Positions 26,127-34,174 of a DNA stretch of 64,000 bases are shown one piece after another. The position numbers and the translations under genes were made by a program. Below the pieces are notes generated by a model. The model saw only the letters and a list, made by a program, of their open reading frames with translations. It searched no databases and was not told the origin of the DNA. The first letter of the stretch is position 1; each line of letters starts with the position of its first letter. Source of the stretch: Rhizomicrobium sp. (GTDB lineage Bacteria; Pseudomonadota; Alphaproteobacteria; Micropepsales; Micropepsaceae); NCBI GenBank assembly GCA_037200045.1, contig JBBCHM010000001.1, positions 2,666,001 through 2,730,000 on the forward strand, in the 5' to 3' direction.

Positions 26127-26752
26127 TGCCCTGGACACGCGACGATCTCGCCAAGGTGGCGGCGCGCGAATTGCGCGACGGGTTCTACGTCAATCTCGGC
26201 ATCGGCATCCCGACGCTGGTCGCGAACTACATTCCCGAAGGCATGGACGTGACGCTGCAGTCGGAGAACGGCATGCTCGGCATGGGCCCGTTCCCGAGGC
26301 TGAACGAGGTCGATCCGGATCTCATCAACGCCGGCAAGCAGACCATCACCGAGCTTGACCGCACCTCCTATTTCTCCTCGGCCGACAGCTTCGCGATGAT
26401 CCGCGGCGGCCATATCGACCTGTCGATCCTGGGCGCGATGGAAGTGTCGGAGACCGGCGATCTCGCCAACTGGATGGTGCCGGGCAAGCTGGTGAAAGGC
26501 ATGGGCGGCGCGATGGATCTGGTCGCCGGCGTCAAGCGCTGCGTCGTGACGATGGACCACACCGACAAGGCCGGCAATTCCAAGCTCCTGAAGGCCTGCT
26601 CGCTGCCGCTTACCGGCAAGGCCTGCGTCGATCGCATCATCACCAATCTCGGCGTGTTCGATGTCGTGCCCGGCGGCCTCAAGTTGATGGAGCTGGCCCC
26701 CGGCGTGACGCAGGACGAAGTCGCGGCCAAGACGCAGGCGAAGCTGGTCTAG
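26126..26752 (+). CDS. 3-oxoacid CoA-transferase subunit B
   Basis: A 208-residue beta subunit. The catalytic glutamate lies in Leu-Gln-Ser-Glu-Asn-Gly-Met-Leu-Gly (near residue 50), which forms the glutamyl-CoA intermediate. Gly-Ile-Gly-Ile-Pro-Thr-Leu-Val and [12 protein letters not shown] are standard. The ATG shares its first base with the stop of subunit A (TGATG), so the two subunits are translationally coupled. The substrate 3-oxoacid is not fixed by sequence; the SCOT type is favoured. Confidence 0.92.
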   Translation: MPWTRDDLAKVAARELRDGFYVNLGIGIPTLVANYIPEGMDVTLQSENGMLGMGPFPRLNEVDPDLINAGKQTITELDRTSYFSSADSFAMIRGGHIDLSILGAMEVSETGDLANWMVPGKLVKGMGGAMDLVAGVKRCVVTMDHTDKAGNSKLLKACSLPLTGKACVDRIITNLGVFDVVPGGLKLMELAPGVTQDEVAAKTQAKLV

Positions 26753-27705
26753 CCGCCCGGCCCGCTGACGGTCAGTCCGGCGGCCTCGAGCCGCTCCAGC
26801 ACGCCGCCCTTGCGCAGGAAGAATCCCATCGGCATCACCGCGAAGGTTTTGCCCGGCTTCTTCAGCGCCTCCAGGATCGCGTTCGTCATGTCGCGATTGG
26901 CGGTCTCGCGCAGCACGCTGTAGGCGGAGTTCTGCTGCAGGCAATCGTCGAGCCGCGTCTCCAGATAATGCGCCTTCACGCCGGCAAGATCGCCGTCCGC
27001 CCAGGCCTGCGCCGCGGCCGCCGCATGGGCGGACGCCGTGTCGATGTCCTTCAGCGCGAAGTCGAGGCAGGCGAGATGCGCCGCCGCCGTCATCTTCGGG
27101 ATGTCGCGGATCACGTCCATAGCCGGATAGGTCGCGGTGGTGCGCACCGGCACGCCGGCATGCGCGGCGATGGCCTCCACCGTCCTTTGCGGCCCGTTGG
27201 GCGTCAGCTTCGCGAAGCGGAAATAGTCGCCCTCCAGCCTCAGCGCCGCCACGCCGCCGAGAAACTTCGCGTAGCGGTCGGCGTCTTCGCCGATGTGCGT
27301 GCGCGCGGCGACGAAGCGGTTCTTCAGCGGTTCCGGCAGCGTCGCCTCCAGCGCCGTGCCGTCGGGCTGCTCCAGCGCATCCATGCCGGTCATCCAGAAC
27401 CACAGCCCCTCGAACACGCCGAGCGTGGCGCGCGGCGGCAGCAGCAGAACCTTCGAGCCCTTGATCTCGTCGGAGACGAATTTGCTGTCCCACGCCAGGT
27501 CCTGGGGCACCGGCGAGACGGTCGGCAGGATCCAGACCTCGGAGGTCGCCGTCGCGATGTGCCACAGCGCCGGTCCCGCCGCCTGCGGCGTCACCACCAC
27601 CGTCTCGATGTTGGACCAGTCCTGGATCGGCGCCGGGCTGGGCGCCGGCGCCGCCGCCGTCAGCGCGACGGCCAGGGCCGACGCACGAAGCCGCGAAAAA
27701 TGCAT
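26749..27705 (-). CDS. TraB/GumN-family protein, secreted
   Basis: A 318-residue protein with a signal peptide and the GumN/TraB layout: an N-terminal Leu-Trp-His-Ile-Ala-x-Ala-Thr-Ser-Glu-Val-Trp-Ile-Leu strand, and a C-terminal Arg-Asp-x-Met-x-x-Ala-Ile, with Phe-Ala-Val-Met-Pro-Met-Gly in place of the usual Val-Gly-x-Gly-His-Leu. The usual Gly-Thr-x-His of the first motif is also changed (Leu-Pro-Thr-Val-Ser), so proposed TraB catalytic histidines are missing. Function unknown. Its stop overlaps the end of the CoA-transferase B gene on the opposite strand by four bases. Confidence 0.7.
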   Translation of the reverse strand: MHFSRLRASALAVALTAAAPAPSPAPIQDWSNIETVVVTPQAAGPALWHIATATSEVWILPTVSPVPQDLAWDSKFVSDEIKGSKVLLLPPRATLGVFEGLWFWMTGMDALEQPDGTALEATLPEPLKNRFVAARTHIGEDADRYAKFLGGVAALRLEGDYFRFAKLTPNGPQRTVEAIAAHAGVPVRTTATYPAMDVIRDIPKMTAAAHLACLDFALKDIDTASAHAAAAAQAWADGDLAGVKAHYLETRLDDCLQQNSAYSVLRETANRDMTNAILEALKKPGKTFAVMPMGFFLRKGGVLERLEAAGLTVSGPGG

Positions 27706-27849
27706 GCCTGCTCCCGATCGAGAGGTTTCGAAGAAAACTCGTCGCGAAACCGAGTCAATTGCGCGCCCGGCTTTTCAACGCGCCGTAACGCCTCGCGCGC
27801 ATGCTGAACGCTAGCACATCTGGCCGGCGGGTCCGGCGAAAGGGGCGGG

Positions 27850-28719
27850 ATGCACGTTCTGGTATTGGCCTCCCAGAAGGGCGGCTCGGGCAAGACCACG
27901 CTGTCGGGCCATCTCGCGGTCGAGGCGGAGGCCGCGGGTGTCGGGCCCGTGGCCCTGATCGACACCGACCCGCAAGGCTCGCTGTCGCATTGGTGGAACG
28001 CCCGCGAATCGGCGACGCCGCATTTCGCCAAGGTCGGGCTTCGCGAACTGGGCGACGCGCTGGACCAGATGCGGGCCAGCGGCATCCGCCTCGCCGTCAT
28101 CGACACCCCGCCGGCGGTCACCACCTCGATCTCCCAGGTCGTTGCGCATGCCGATCTCGTCGCCGTCCCGACGCGTCCGAGCCCGCACGACCTGCGCGCG
28201 GTCGGCGCCACCGTCGACATCGCCGAACGCCATGGCAAACCGGTGATCTTCATCGTCAACGCCGCGACGCCGCGCGCCCGCATCACGGGAGAGGCCGCCA
28301 TCGCGCTGTCGCAGCACGGCACGGTGGCGCCGGTGACGCTGCATCATCGCGTCGATTTCGCCGCCTCGATGGTCGACGGCCGCACGGTCGGCGAGGTCGT
28401 CGCCAAGTCGCAATCCGCCAAGGAGGTGCGCGACTTGTGGCTCTATATGCAGGACCGCCTGTCGCGGCTGACCGGCGATCCGACGTTCCTGCCGCAGATA
28501 CGCCCCATCCATTTCGCCACCGGCGCGCTCACGGCATTGGGCGACGAAAAATCGCTGGCGACCGAACCCGAGCCGCCGCCGTTCGCGGAGGACATCGCGC
28601 CGCCGCCCTTGCTGGAGCGCCGCTTCCTCCCCGAACGTCGCAGCAACATCACGCCGTATAGCGGCCCCGACCGCCGCGCCCATCCCTTCGGCCGCAGAGC
28701 CTCCGACCGTCCGCAATAG
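27850..28719 (+). CDS. Orphan ParA-family ATPase
   Basis: The 289-residue product has a deviant Walker A motif Lys10-Gly-Gly-Ser-Gly-Lys15-Thr-Thr, Asp-Thr-Asp-Pro-Gln-Gly (Walker A') and Ile-Asp-Thr-Pro-Pro (Walker B), so it is a ParA/MinD-type ATPase. About 80 C-terminal residues are Pro- and Arg-rich and probably disordered. No parB or parS-like repeat is adjacent. The next gene, 11 bases away, encodes a small protein with a ribbon-helix-helix-like segment that may be its partner. Positioning of a cell component rather than chromosome segregation is likely (inference). Confidence 0.85.
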   Translation: MHVLVLASQKGGSGKTTLSGHLAVEAEAAGVGPVALIDTDPQGSLSHWWNARESATPHFAKVGLRELGDALDQMRASGIRLAVIDTPPAVTTSISQVVAHADLVAVPTRPSPHDLRAVGATVDIAERHGKPVIFIVNAATPRARITGEAAIALSQHGTVAPVTLHHRVDFAASMVDGRTVGEVVAKSQSAKEVRDLWLYMQDRLSRLTGDPTFLPQIRPIHFATGALTALGDEKSLATEPEPPPFAEDIAPPPLLERRFLPERRSNITPYSGPDRRAHPFGRRASDRPQ

Positions 28720-28730
28720 GAGTGACCGAT

Positions 28731-29084
28731 TTGAGCTCGCAGCGTTTCGCGCCCCTCACCTCGAACCTCTTCGCGCGCAAGGGCGACGCCGGGCCATCGG
28801 CGCCCAAGCCGTCGCTGTTCTGGACGCGCGAGCCGCCGGTGGCGCCCGAGCCCGACACGCCGCCTCCGCCACCTCCCATCGACCGGCCGCACCGGATGAT
28901 GGTCATGTTGTCGGCGTCCGAATTCGAAAGGCTCGGCATCGCGGCGGTGAAGAAGGGCATGACGCGGCACCAGATCCTGCGCGCCGCGCTGGACGCGCAT
29001 CTGGTCCGCCTCAAGCGCGAATATGGCGGCTGCGGCTGCATGGCGATGGGCGGCAACTGCCAGGACGGCTGCGGCGCGCCGTGA
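28731..29084 (+). CDS. Small partner of ParA with ribbon-helix-helix-like core and Cys tail
   Basis: The product of about 117 residues has three parts: a disordered Pro-rich N-terminal half; a core (Met-Met-Val-Met-Leu-Ser-Ala-Ser-Glu-Phe-Glu-Arg-Leu then Met-Thr-Arg-His-Gln-Ile-Leu-Arg-Ala-Ala-Leu-Asp) resembling a ribbon-helix-helix; and a tail with four cysteines (Cys-Gly-Cys, Cys and Cys). TTG at 28731 is preferred because AGGAG (28718-28722) is well spaced from it; GTG at 28722 would leave no spacing. Function unknown; an adaptor of the upstream ParA is inferred. Confidence 0.65.
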   Translation: MSSQRFAPLTSNLFARKGDAGPSAPKPSLFWTREPPVAPEPDTPPPPPPIDRPHRMMVMLSASEFERLGIAAVKKGMTRHQILRAALDAHLVRLKREYGGCGCMAMGGNCQDGCGAP

Positions 29085-29132
29085 TTTCGTGTCCCGGCGG
29101 GCTGGGCTAGTCTCTCGCATCGGAGAGACGCG

Positions 29133-30077
29133 ATGGACTTCAAGACGCTCGGTCGCACCGGCCTGAAGGTGAGTGTCGCCGGCCTTGGCTGCGGCGGCCA
29201 CAGCCGGCTCGGCCAGGCCTACGGCAACACGACGGAGCAGAGCGTCGCCGTCGTGCGGGGCGCCATCGATCTGGGCATCAACTGGATCGACACCGCGGCG
29301 GCCTATGGCACGGAGCCGATCGTCGGCGAAGCGGTGCGCGGCCGGCGCGACAAGGTCCATATTTCGACCAAGACCGCGATCCAGCCCTGGGGCGCGACCG
29401 ACGCCGCGCCCTACACCGGCGCGCAGGTGCTGGAACAGCTCGAGAAGAATCTCGGCCGCCTCGGCACCGACTATATCGACCTGTTCAACCTGCACGGCAT
29501 CGTGCCGGCGCAGCTCGATTACGTCGGCGCCGAGATCGTGCCGGCGCTGATCAAGGCCCGCGAGCAGGGCAAGATTCGTTTTCTCGGCATCACGGAGCAT
29601 TTCGGCAGCGACACCTCGCACAAGATGCTGACCGCCGCGGTGCCGACCGGCGCCTGGGACGTCGTGATGGTGGGGTTCAATCTCCTGAACCCGTCGGCCC
29701 GCCGCGACGTGCTGAGGCTGACGCGGGCGCACAATGTCGGCACGCAGGACATGTTCGCGGTGCGCCGCGCGCTGTCCGATCCGGACGGCCTCAAGGAAGC
29801 GCTCGACCAGATCGAGAAGGCCGGCCAGCTCGACCGCGCCAAGCTCGACGCCGCCGATCCGCTCGGTTTCCTGAAAGAGGGCACCGAGGGCACCGTCGAT
29901 GCCGCCTACCGCTTCTGCCGCCACGAGCCCGGCATCGACATCGTGCTCAGCGGCACCGGCAAGGTCGAGCACCTGAAGGAAAACGTCGCATCGATCCTGC
30001 GCGGTCCGCTGCCGGCGAAGACGCAGGCGAGGCTGGAAGACCTGTTCGGCCAGGTCGACTCCGTGTCGGGCAATTAG
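29133..30077 (+). CDS. Aldo/keto reductase
   Basis: A 314-residue TIM-barrel NADPH oxidoreductase. The catalytic set is visible: Asp and Tyr in Trp-Ile-Asp-Thr-Ala-Ala-Ala-Tyr-Gly, Lys in Ile-Ser-Thr-Lys-Thr, and His in Phe-Asn-Leu-His-Gly. The C-terminal Leu-Ser-Gly-Thr-Gly-Lys-Val-Glu-His-Leu-Lys-Glu-Asn is the NADP-binding region. The carbonyl substrate is unknown. It stands alone and converges with the MBL-fold gene. Confidence 0.9.
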   Translation: MDFKTLGRTGLKVSVAGLGCGGHSRLGQAYGNTTEQSVAVVRGAIDLGINWIDTAAAYGTEPIVGEAVRGRRDKVHISTKTAIQPWGATDAAPYTGAQVLEQLEKNLGRLGTDYIDLFNLHGIVPAQLDYVGAEIVPALIKAREQGKIRFLGITEHFGSDTSHKMLTAAVPTGAWDVVMVGFNLLNPSARRDVLRLTRAHNVGTQDMFAVRRALSDPDGLKEALDQIEKAGQLDRAKLDAADPLGFLKEGTEGTVDAAYRFCRHEPGIDIVLSGTGKVEHLKENVASILRGPLPAKTQARLEDLFGQVDSVSGN

Positions 30078-31432
30078 GCCAGTTCGACCTCTTCGCGGTA
30101 TTCCGGCACATGCGCGTTCCAGCGCAACTCTTCCTCGATGCGCTTGCGCAGCGCGTCGGAAGCTTCGGGCTCGCCATGGGTGATGAAGGTCGTGTTCGGC
30201 GGGCGGCGGAAATTCTTCAGCCAGCCCAGGATCTCGTCGGCGTCGGCATGCGCCGAGAGCATCTCCATATTGTATACCCGCGCCTTCACCGGCACGTGCT
30301 GGCCGAAAATCTTGACGTCCTGTGCCCCGGCCACCATCGCGGCGCCGCGCGTGCCGCCGGCCTGGAAGCCGGTGAACAGGATCGTGCTGCGCGGATCAGG
30401 CGCGAAGACCTTGAGGTGATGCAGCACCCGTCCGCCCGTCGCCATGCCGCTCGCCGAGACGATGACGGACGGCATGGAACTGCGGTCGATCGCCTTGGAA
30501 CCGTCCGACGTCGGCGTCTCGCGCGCGACGGCGCACACCGCCTTGGCTTCGGCGGCGGAGAGGCGGTGGTCGTTCGGATGGGCGAGGAAGATGTCGCCGG
30601 CGTCGATCGCCATGGGGCTGTCGAGATAGACCGGCAGGTCGGGAATCCGCCTCGCCTTCTTCAACTGATAGAGATGATAGAGCAGAAGCTGGGCGCGGCC
30701 GACGGTGAAGGCCGGCACGACGATCGAACCGCCCTTGGCCGCGGTCGAGGTCACGATCTCGGCCAGCACCGCCTGCGGATCGTCCGTCGGGTGCTTGCGG
30801 TTGCCGTAGGTCGATTCGACGATCAGCCAATCGGCCTCGCCGATCGCGTCGGGCGCGCGCAGGATCGGATCGTTGGGCCGGCCGAGGTCGCCGGAGAACA
30901 GCACGGTCTTGCCGCCGAAATGGAACTCCGCCATCGCCGCGCCGAGAATGTGCCCGGCATAGCGGTAGGTGAACGTCAGCCCCTCGCCCAGGTCGAACGG
31001 CGCGTCGAAATCCATTGCGCGCAGCCGCGTCAGCGCCTTGCGCGCGTCTTCCTCGGTATAGAGCGGCAGCGCCGGATGGTGCTTGGAATAGCCGTGGCGG
31101 TTGGCGTCCTCGGCGGCGCGTTCCTCCAGATGGCCGGAATCCGGCAGCATGATGCCGCACAGGTCGCGCGTCGCCCGGGTGCAATAGACCCGGCCGCGAA
31201 AGCCGTTCTTCACCAGAAGCGGCAGATAGCCGGTGTGGTCGAGATGGGCATGGGTCAGGACCACGGCGTCGAGGCTGCCGATATCGAGCGGCAGCTTGGC
31301 CCAGTTGCGCAGGCGAAGCTGCTTGTAGCCCTGGAACAGGCCGCAATCGACCAGGATGCGGCGCTTGCCGGTGTCGAGCAGGTATTTCGAGCCCGTGACG
31401 GTTCCGGCGGCGCCGAGAAAGGTGATGCGCAT
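30074..31432 (-). CDS. MBL-fold/beta-CASP hydrolase (RNA-processing type)
   Basis: A 452-residue protein with the metallo-beta-lactamase motif His-Ala-His-Leu-Asp-His-Thr-Gly near residues 55-62, Asp-Ser-Gly-His, Phe-Ser-Gly-Asp-Leu-Gly-Arg, a beta-CASP insertion, and the C-terminal Ser-Ala-His-Ala-Asp and Thr-His-Gly-Glu. This is the CPSF73/Ysh1-like layout of RNA endo- or exonucleases. It is the third gene of an operon with a phosphorylase and a PRPP-synthetase-like protein; its start overlaps the stop of the latter. A role in RNA turnover feeding the phosphorylase is a reasonable inference. Confidence 0.88.
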   Translation of the reverse strand: MRITFLGAAGTVTGSKYLLDTGKRRILVDCGLFQGYKQLRLRNWAKLPLDIGSLDAVVLTHAHLDHTGYLPLLVKNGFRGRVYCTRATRDLCGIMLPDSGHLEERAAEDANRHGYSKHHPALPLYTEEDARKALTRLRAMDFDAPFDLGEGLTFTYRYAGHILGAAMAEFHFGGKTVLFSGDLGRPNDPILRAPDAIGEADWLIVESTYGNRKHPTDDPQAVLAEIVTSTAAKGGSIVVPAFTVGRAQLLLYHLYQLKKARRIPDLPVYLDSPMAIDAGDIFLAHPNDHRLSAAEAKAVCAVARETPTSDGSKAIDRSSMPSVIVSASGMATGGRVLHHLKVFAPDPRSTILFTGFQAGGTRGAAMVAGAQDVKIFGQHVPVKARVYNMEMLSAHADADEILGWLKNFRRPPNTTFITHGEPEASDALRKRIEEELRWNAHVPEYREEVELA

Positions 31433-32322
31433 CAGACGGCTATCTCCTTGATGCCGCCGGCGAGCAGCGGCGCGATGTCGATCGCGTTGGATTCGTGGGC
31501 GACTGCGTTGGTCGTCACGATGCGCGCCGGATGCGCGGCTTTGAGATCGTCATAGGCGCCGTCGGCGAAGATGCCGTGCACGCCGACGCAGACCGCGGGC
31601 TTCATGCCGGCGGCGTTCAGCTCGTTCAGCGTCGCGATCATGGTGCGCCCAGTCGAGATGATGTCGTCGACCAGGACGGGCGTGCGCTCCATGAAGGGCG
31701 AAAGATCGGTTTGCGACACGGCGACATCGGTATCGCCGCCGCGGGTCTTGTGCAGCACCACGACCGGCGCGCCGGTGGTGCGCGCGACCTCGCCGACCCA
31801 TTGCACGCTCTCGGCATCCGGGCCGATCAGCACGGGCTTGTCGACTTCATGCGCGATCCAGTGCGCGATGGCGCCGGCGGCATGCAGCACGCGCGTCGGG
31901 ACTTCGTAGATCGTCTCCAGCGAGTGGATGCGGTGCAAATGCGGGTCGACCGTCACCAGCCAGTCGATCTGCGGCGACAGAAGCGAGGCGAACAGCTTGG
32001 ACGACAGCGCCTCGCCCGGATGGAAACGCCGGTCCTGGCGCATATAAGCGAGATAGGGCGCGACGAGGCCGACGCTGGCGGCGCCCTGATCGCTCGCCGT
32101 GCGCGCCGCGAACAGCAGCGGCAGGAATTTCGCGTCCGGATGATCCAGCGTGCAGACCAGCGCGACGCGGCGGCCATGCAGGTCGACGTCGAGGCGGAAA
32201 TAGGTTTCGCCGTCCGGAAAATGCCGCATCTCGGGCATCCGCATTTCGCCGTCGAGCAGGCCGGCCAGGCGCTCGGCCATCTCTTCGTTGCCGGGAAGCG
32301 GGATGAGGACGAGCCTGGTCAT
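31432..32322 (-). CDS. Ribose-phosphate pyrophosphokinase-like protein
   Basis: The 296-residue product resembles PRPP synthetase: His-Phe-Pro-Asp-Gly-Glu, Tyr-Leu-Ala-Tyr-Met-Arg-Gln-Asp-Arg-Arg-Phe, Thr-Val-Asp-Pro-His-Leu-His, and the PRPP loop Val-Leu-Val-Asp-Asp-Ile-Ile-Ser-Thr-Gly-Arg-Thr. It is shorter than housekeeping Prs (about 315) and the classical Val-Asp-Leu-His is changed, as in the divergent Prs group linked to phosphorylase genes. It should act on a ribose phosphate made by the preceding enzyme. The gene is coupled by overlap at both ends. Confidence 0.85.
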   Translation of the reverse strand: MTRLVLIPLPGNEEMAERLAGLLDGEMRMPEMRHFPDGETYFRLDVDLHGRRVALVCTLDHPDAKFLPLLFAARTASDQGAASVGLVAPYLAYMRQDRRFHPGEALSSKLFASLLSPQIDWLVTVDPHLHRIHSLETIYEVPTRVLHAAGAIAHWIAHEVDKPVLIGPDAESVQWVGEVARTTGAPVVVLHKTRGGDTDVAVSQTDLSPFMERTPVLVDDIISTGRTMIATLNELNAAGMKPAVCVGVHGIFADGAYDDLKAAHPARIVTTNAVAHESNAIDIAPLLAGGIKEIAV

Positions 32323-33824
32323 GCGCGCGCCACGCCGACGATGTCGGGATTGGCCTCGACATAGGCGAAGGCATAGTCGAGCTCGCCCGGACTCTGCGCA
32401 TATACCGTATAGGCCGGCTCGCCGCGGCTGACCGGCGCGCCCAGGCGCAGATGCAGCTCGACGCCCGCCGCCTTGTCGTCCGGCGCGCCCGCGAGCTTGG
32501 CGACGCGGCTGAGCTTGCGGCTGTCGATCCATTCGACCAAGCCGCCATGACGCATCGTCACCACGCGGCTGTGCGGCGCCACCGGCGGCGTGCGCATGCC
32601 GCCCTGCGCCTCGCATATCTTTTGGAATTTCGCCCAGGCCTTGCCGGAGGCCAGGCAGTCGGCGGCCATCGTGAAGCCCGCGCCGTCCTTGGCCGCGCCG
32701 CCGAGTTCGAGCAGGGCCGCGGCGAGCGCCAGCGCGTGCTGGCGAAGATCGGCCGGCGCGTCGGCATGGCCCTGCAGCACCGCGAGCACGTCGCGGGCTT
32801 CGAGCGCCGGGCCGATGCCGCGCCCGACCGGCTGGGTGCCGTCGCTGATGATCGCCTTGACCGACAGGCCGAACGAGGTGCCGACATCGATCAGGCTTTG
32901 CGACAATTGCTGGGCGTCCTCATAGCTTCTGACCTTCGCGGTGGGGCCGACCGGCAGGTCGAGCACCAGATGGGTGGCGCCGGCGGCGATCTTCTTGGAC
33001 AGGATCGAGCCGACGAGCTGGCCCTCGCCGTCGAGGTCGAGCACGCGCTCGACGCGGATCAGGATGTCGTCGGTGGGCGAAAGCCCCATCGCGCCGCCCC
33101 AGGCGACGCAGCCGCCCTCGCGCTCGACCACGCGGCGCATGGTGGCGAGGTCGAGAGCGACCGGCGCCATGGTCTCCATCGTGTCGGCGGTGCCGGCCGG
33201 CGAGGTGATGGCGCGCGAGGAGGTCTTGGGGATGGTCAGCCCGCAGGCCGCGACGACGGCGACGATAATGGGCGTGGTGCGGTTGCCGGGCAGCCCGCCG
33301 ATCGAATGCTTGTCGACGATGAGGCGCCCGCCCCATTCGATGCGCTTGCCGACATCGACCATGGCGCGGGTGAGGTCGCGCATCTCGTCATAGTCGAGGC
33401 TGCGCGCCGCGCAGGCGGTCAGGAAGGCGGAGAGGTGGATGCCGGAATAGCGCCCGGCGGCCACGTCGGCGATGATATCCTTCAGCGCGGAGGCGTCGAG
33501 CCGGTTGCCGTGCACCTTGCCGCGGATCGGGCTCAGGGATTCGAGCGGCGGGGGATGGGTGATGCGGACGGGATCGCCGGCGGCCAGGCCCAGTTCGTTC
33601 CACGCCCATTCGGAAAGTCCGGCCTGGTCGAGCCCGACCAGGTCACCGGTCACCGGATAGAGCGTGGCGACGACGGATTTGCGGCCATGGGTGACCACCA
33701 CTCTGGAGCGCGCGGCGAACCCTTCGGCGCGGCAGACATGGCAATCTTTTTGCATGAAAATATGCGCTTCGTTCGGCGTTTCGATGCCGAGGCGCAGCGC
33801 GGAAAGGATGTGACCGGTAGCCAT
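32319..33824 (-). CDS. AMP/thymidine phosphorylase family protein (DeoA-like, long form)
   Basis: The 501-residue product belongs to the nucleoside phosphorylase II family: Asp-Lys-His-Ser-Ile-Gly-Gly, and Ser-Ser-Arg-Ala-Ile-Thr-Ser-Pro-Ala-Gly-Thr-Ala-Asp-Thr-Met-Glu for phosphate and substrate. The N-terminal extension of about 90 residues and the length match archaeal-type AMP phosphorylase, not the roughly 440-residue thymidine phosphorylase. It would release a base and give ribose-1-phosphate or ribose-1,5-bisphosphate. First gene of the Prs/MBL operon, with a perfect FixK-type box 60 bases upstream of the ATG. Confidence 0.85.
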   Translation of the reverse strand: MATGHILSALRLGIETPNEAHIFMQKDCHVCRAEGFAARSRVVVTHGRKSVVATLYPVTGDLVGLDQAGLSEWAWNELGLAAGDPVRITHPPPLESLSPIRGKVHGNRLDASALKDIIADVAAGRYSGIHLSAFLTACAARSLDYDEMRDLTRAMVDVGKRIEWGGRLIVDKHSIGGLPGNRTTPIIVAVVAACGLTIPKTSSRAITSPAGTADTMETMAPVALDLATMRRVVEREGGCVAWGGAMGLSPTDDILIRVERVLDLDGEGQLVGSILSKKIAAGATHLVLDLPVGPTAKVRSYEDAQQLSQSLIDVGTSFGLSVKAIISDGTQPVGRGIGPALEARDVLAVLQGHADAPADLRQHALALAAALLELGGAAKDGAGFTMAADCLASGKAWAKFQKICEAQGGMRTPPVAPHSRVVTMRHGGLVEWIDSRKLSRVAKLAGAPDDKAAGVELHLRLGAPVSRGEPAYTVYAQSPGELDYAFAYVEANPDIVGVARA

Positions 33825-33883
33825 GGCCTACTTAAAGCCTCGCCCAGGGGTTGCTAATTGATCGAACGCAAGGGCCCAAGGAT

Positions 33884-33897
33884 TTGACGCGCCTCAA
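33884..33897. promoter_or_regulatory. FixK/Fnr box (perfect TTGA-N6-TCAA), divergent
   Basis: TTGA-CGCGCC-TCAA lies between the divergent phosphorylase operon and the 71-aa gene. Its centre is about 66 bases from the phosphorylase ATG and about 63 from the ATG of the 71-aa gene. A start site 41.5 bases from the centre in each direction would leave leaders of about 20-25 bases, so it could activate both units. Confidence 0.7.
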
Positions 33898-33953
33898 TGA
33901 CCGCGAACGGCGGTCCGGGAGATGTTCGTCACCGGTCAAAAGGAACAGCACCC

Positions 33954-34169
33954 ATGAGCGCCGCGGCCATTGCGAAACGGCATTTCGACCTGGCGGTGGC
34001 CGAAGCCATCGCCGCCGGCTATGACGCGGAAAGCACGGCGCGGTATATGCTGGGCTGCGTGGTGGAGAAATACCTGGAGACCCGCAGCGTGGCCGATGTG
34101 AGATCCGAACTGCAATTCGTCGCCGAGAATTGCGATCCCGACACCGACTTCATGTTCATGCGACCCTGA
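33954..34169 (+). CDS. Small conserved-type protein of unknown function (71 aa)
   Basis: A 71-residue acidic helical protein (Met-Ser-Ala-Ala-Ala-Ile-Ala-Lys-Arg-His-Phe-Asp-Leu-Ala-Val) ending Asp-Pro-Asp-Thr-Asp-Phe-Met-Phe-Met-Arg-Pro. No family is recognised. AAGGA upstream of the ATG at 33954 is well spaced. It begins a two-gene unit with the DUF4010 membrane protein five bases downstream, behind a FixK-type box, so induction under low oxygen is expected. Confidence 0.7.
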   Translation: MSAAAIAKRHFDLAVAEAIAAGYDAESTARYMLGCVVEKYLETRSVADVRSELQFVAENCDPDTDFMFMRP

Positions 34170-34174
34170 GCCAG

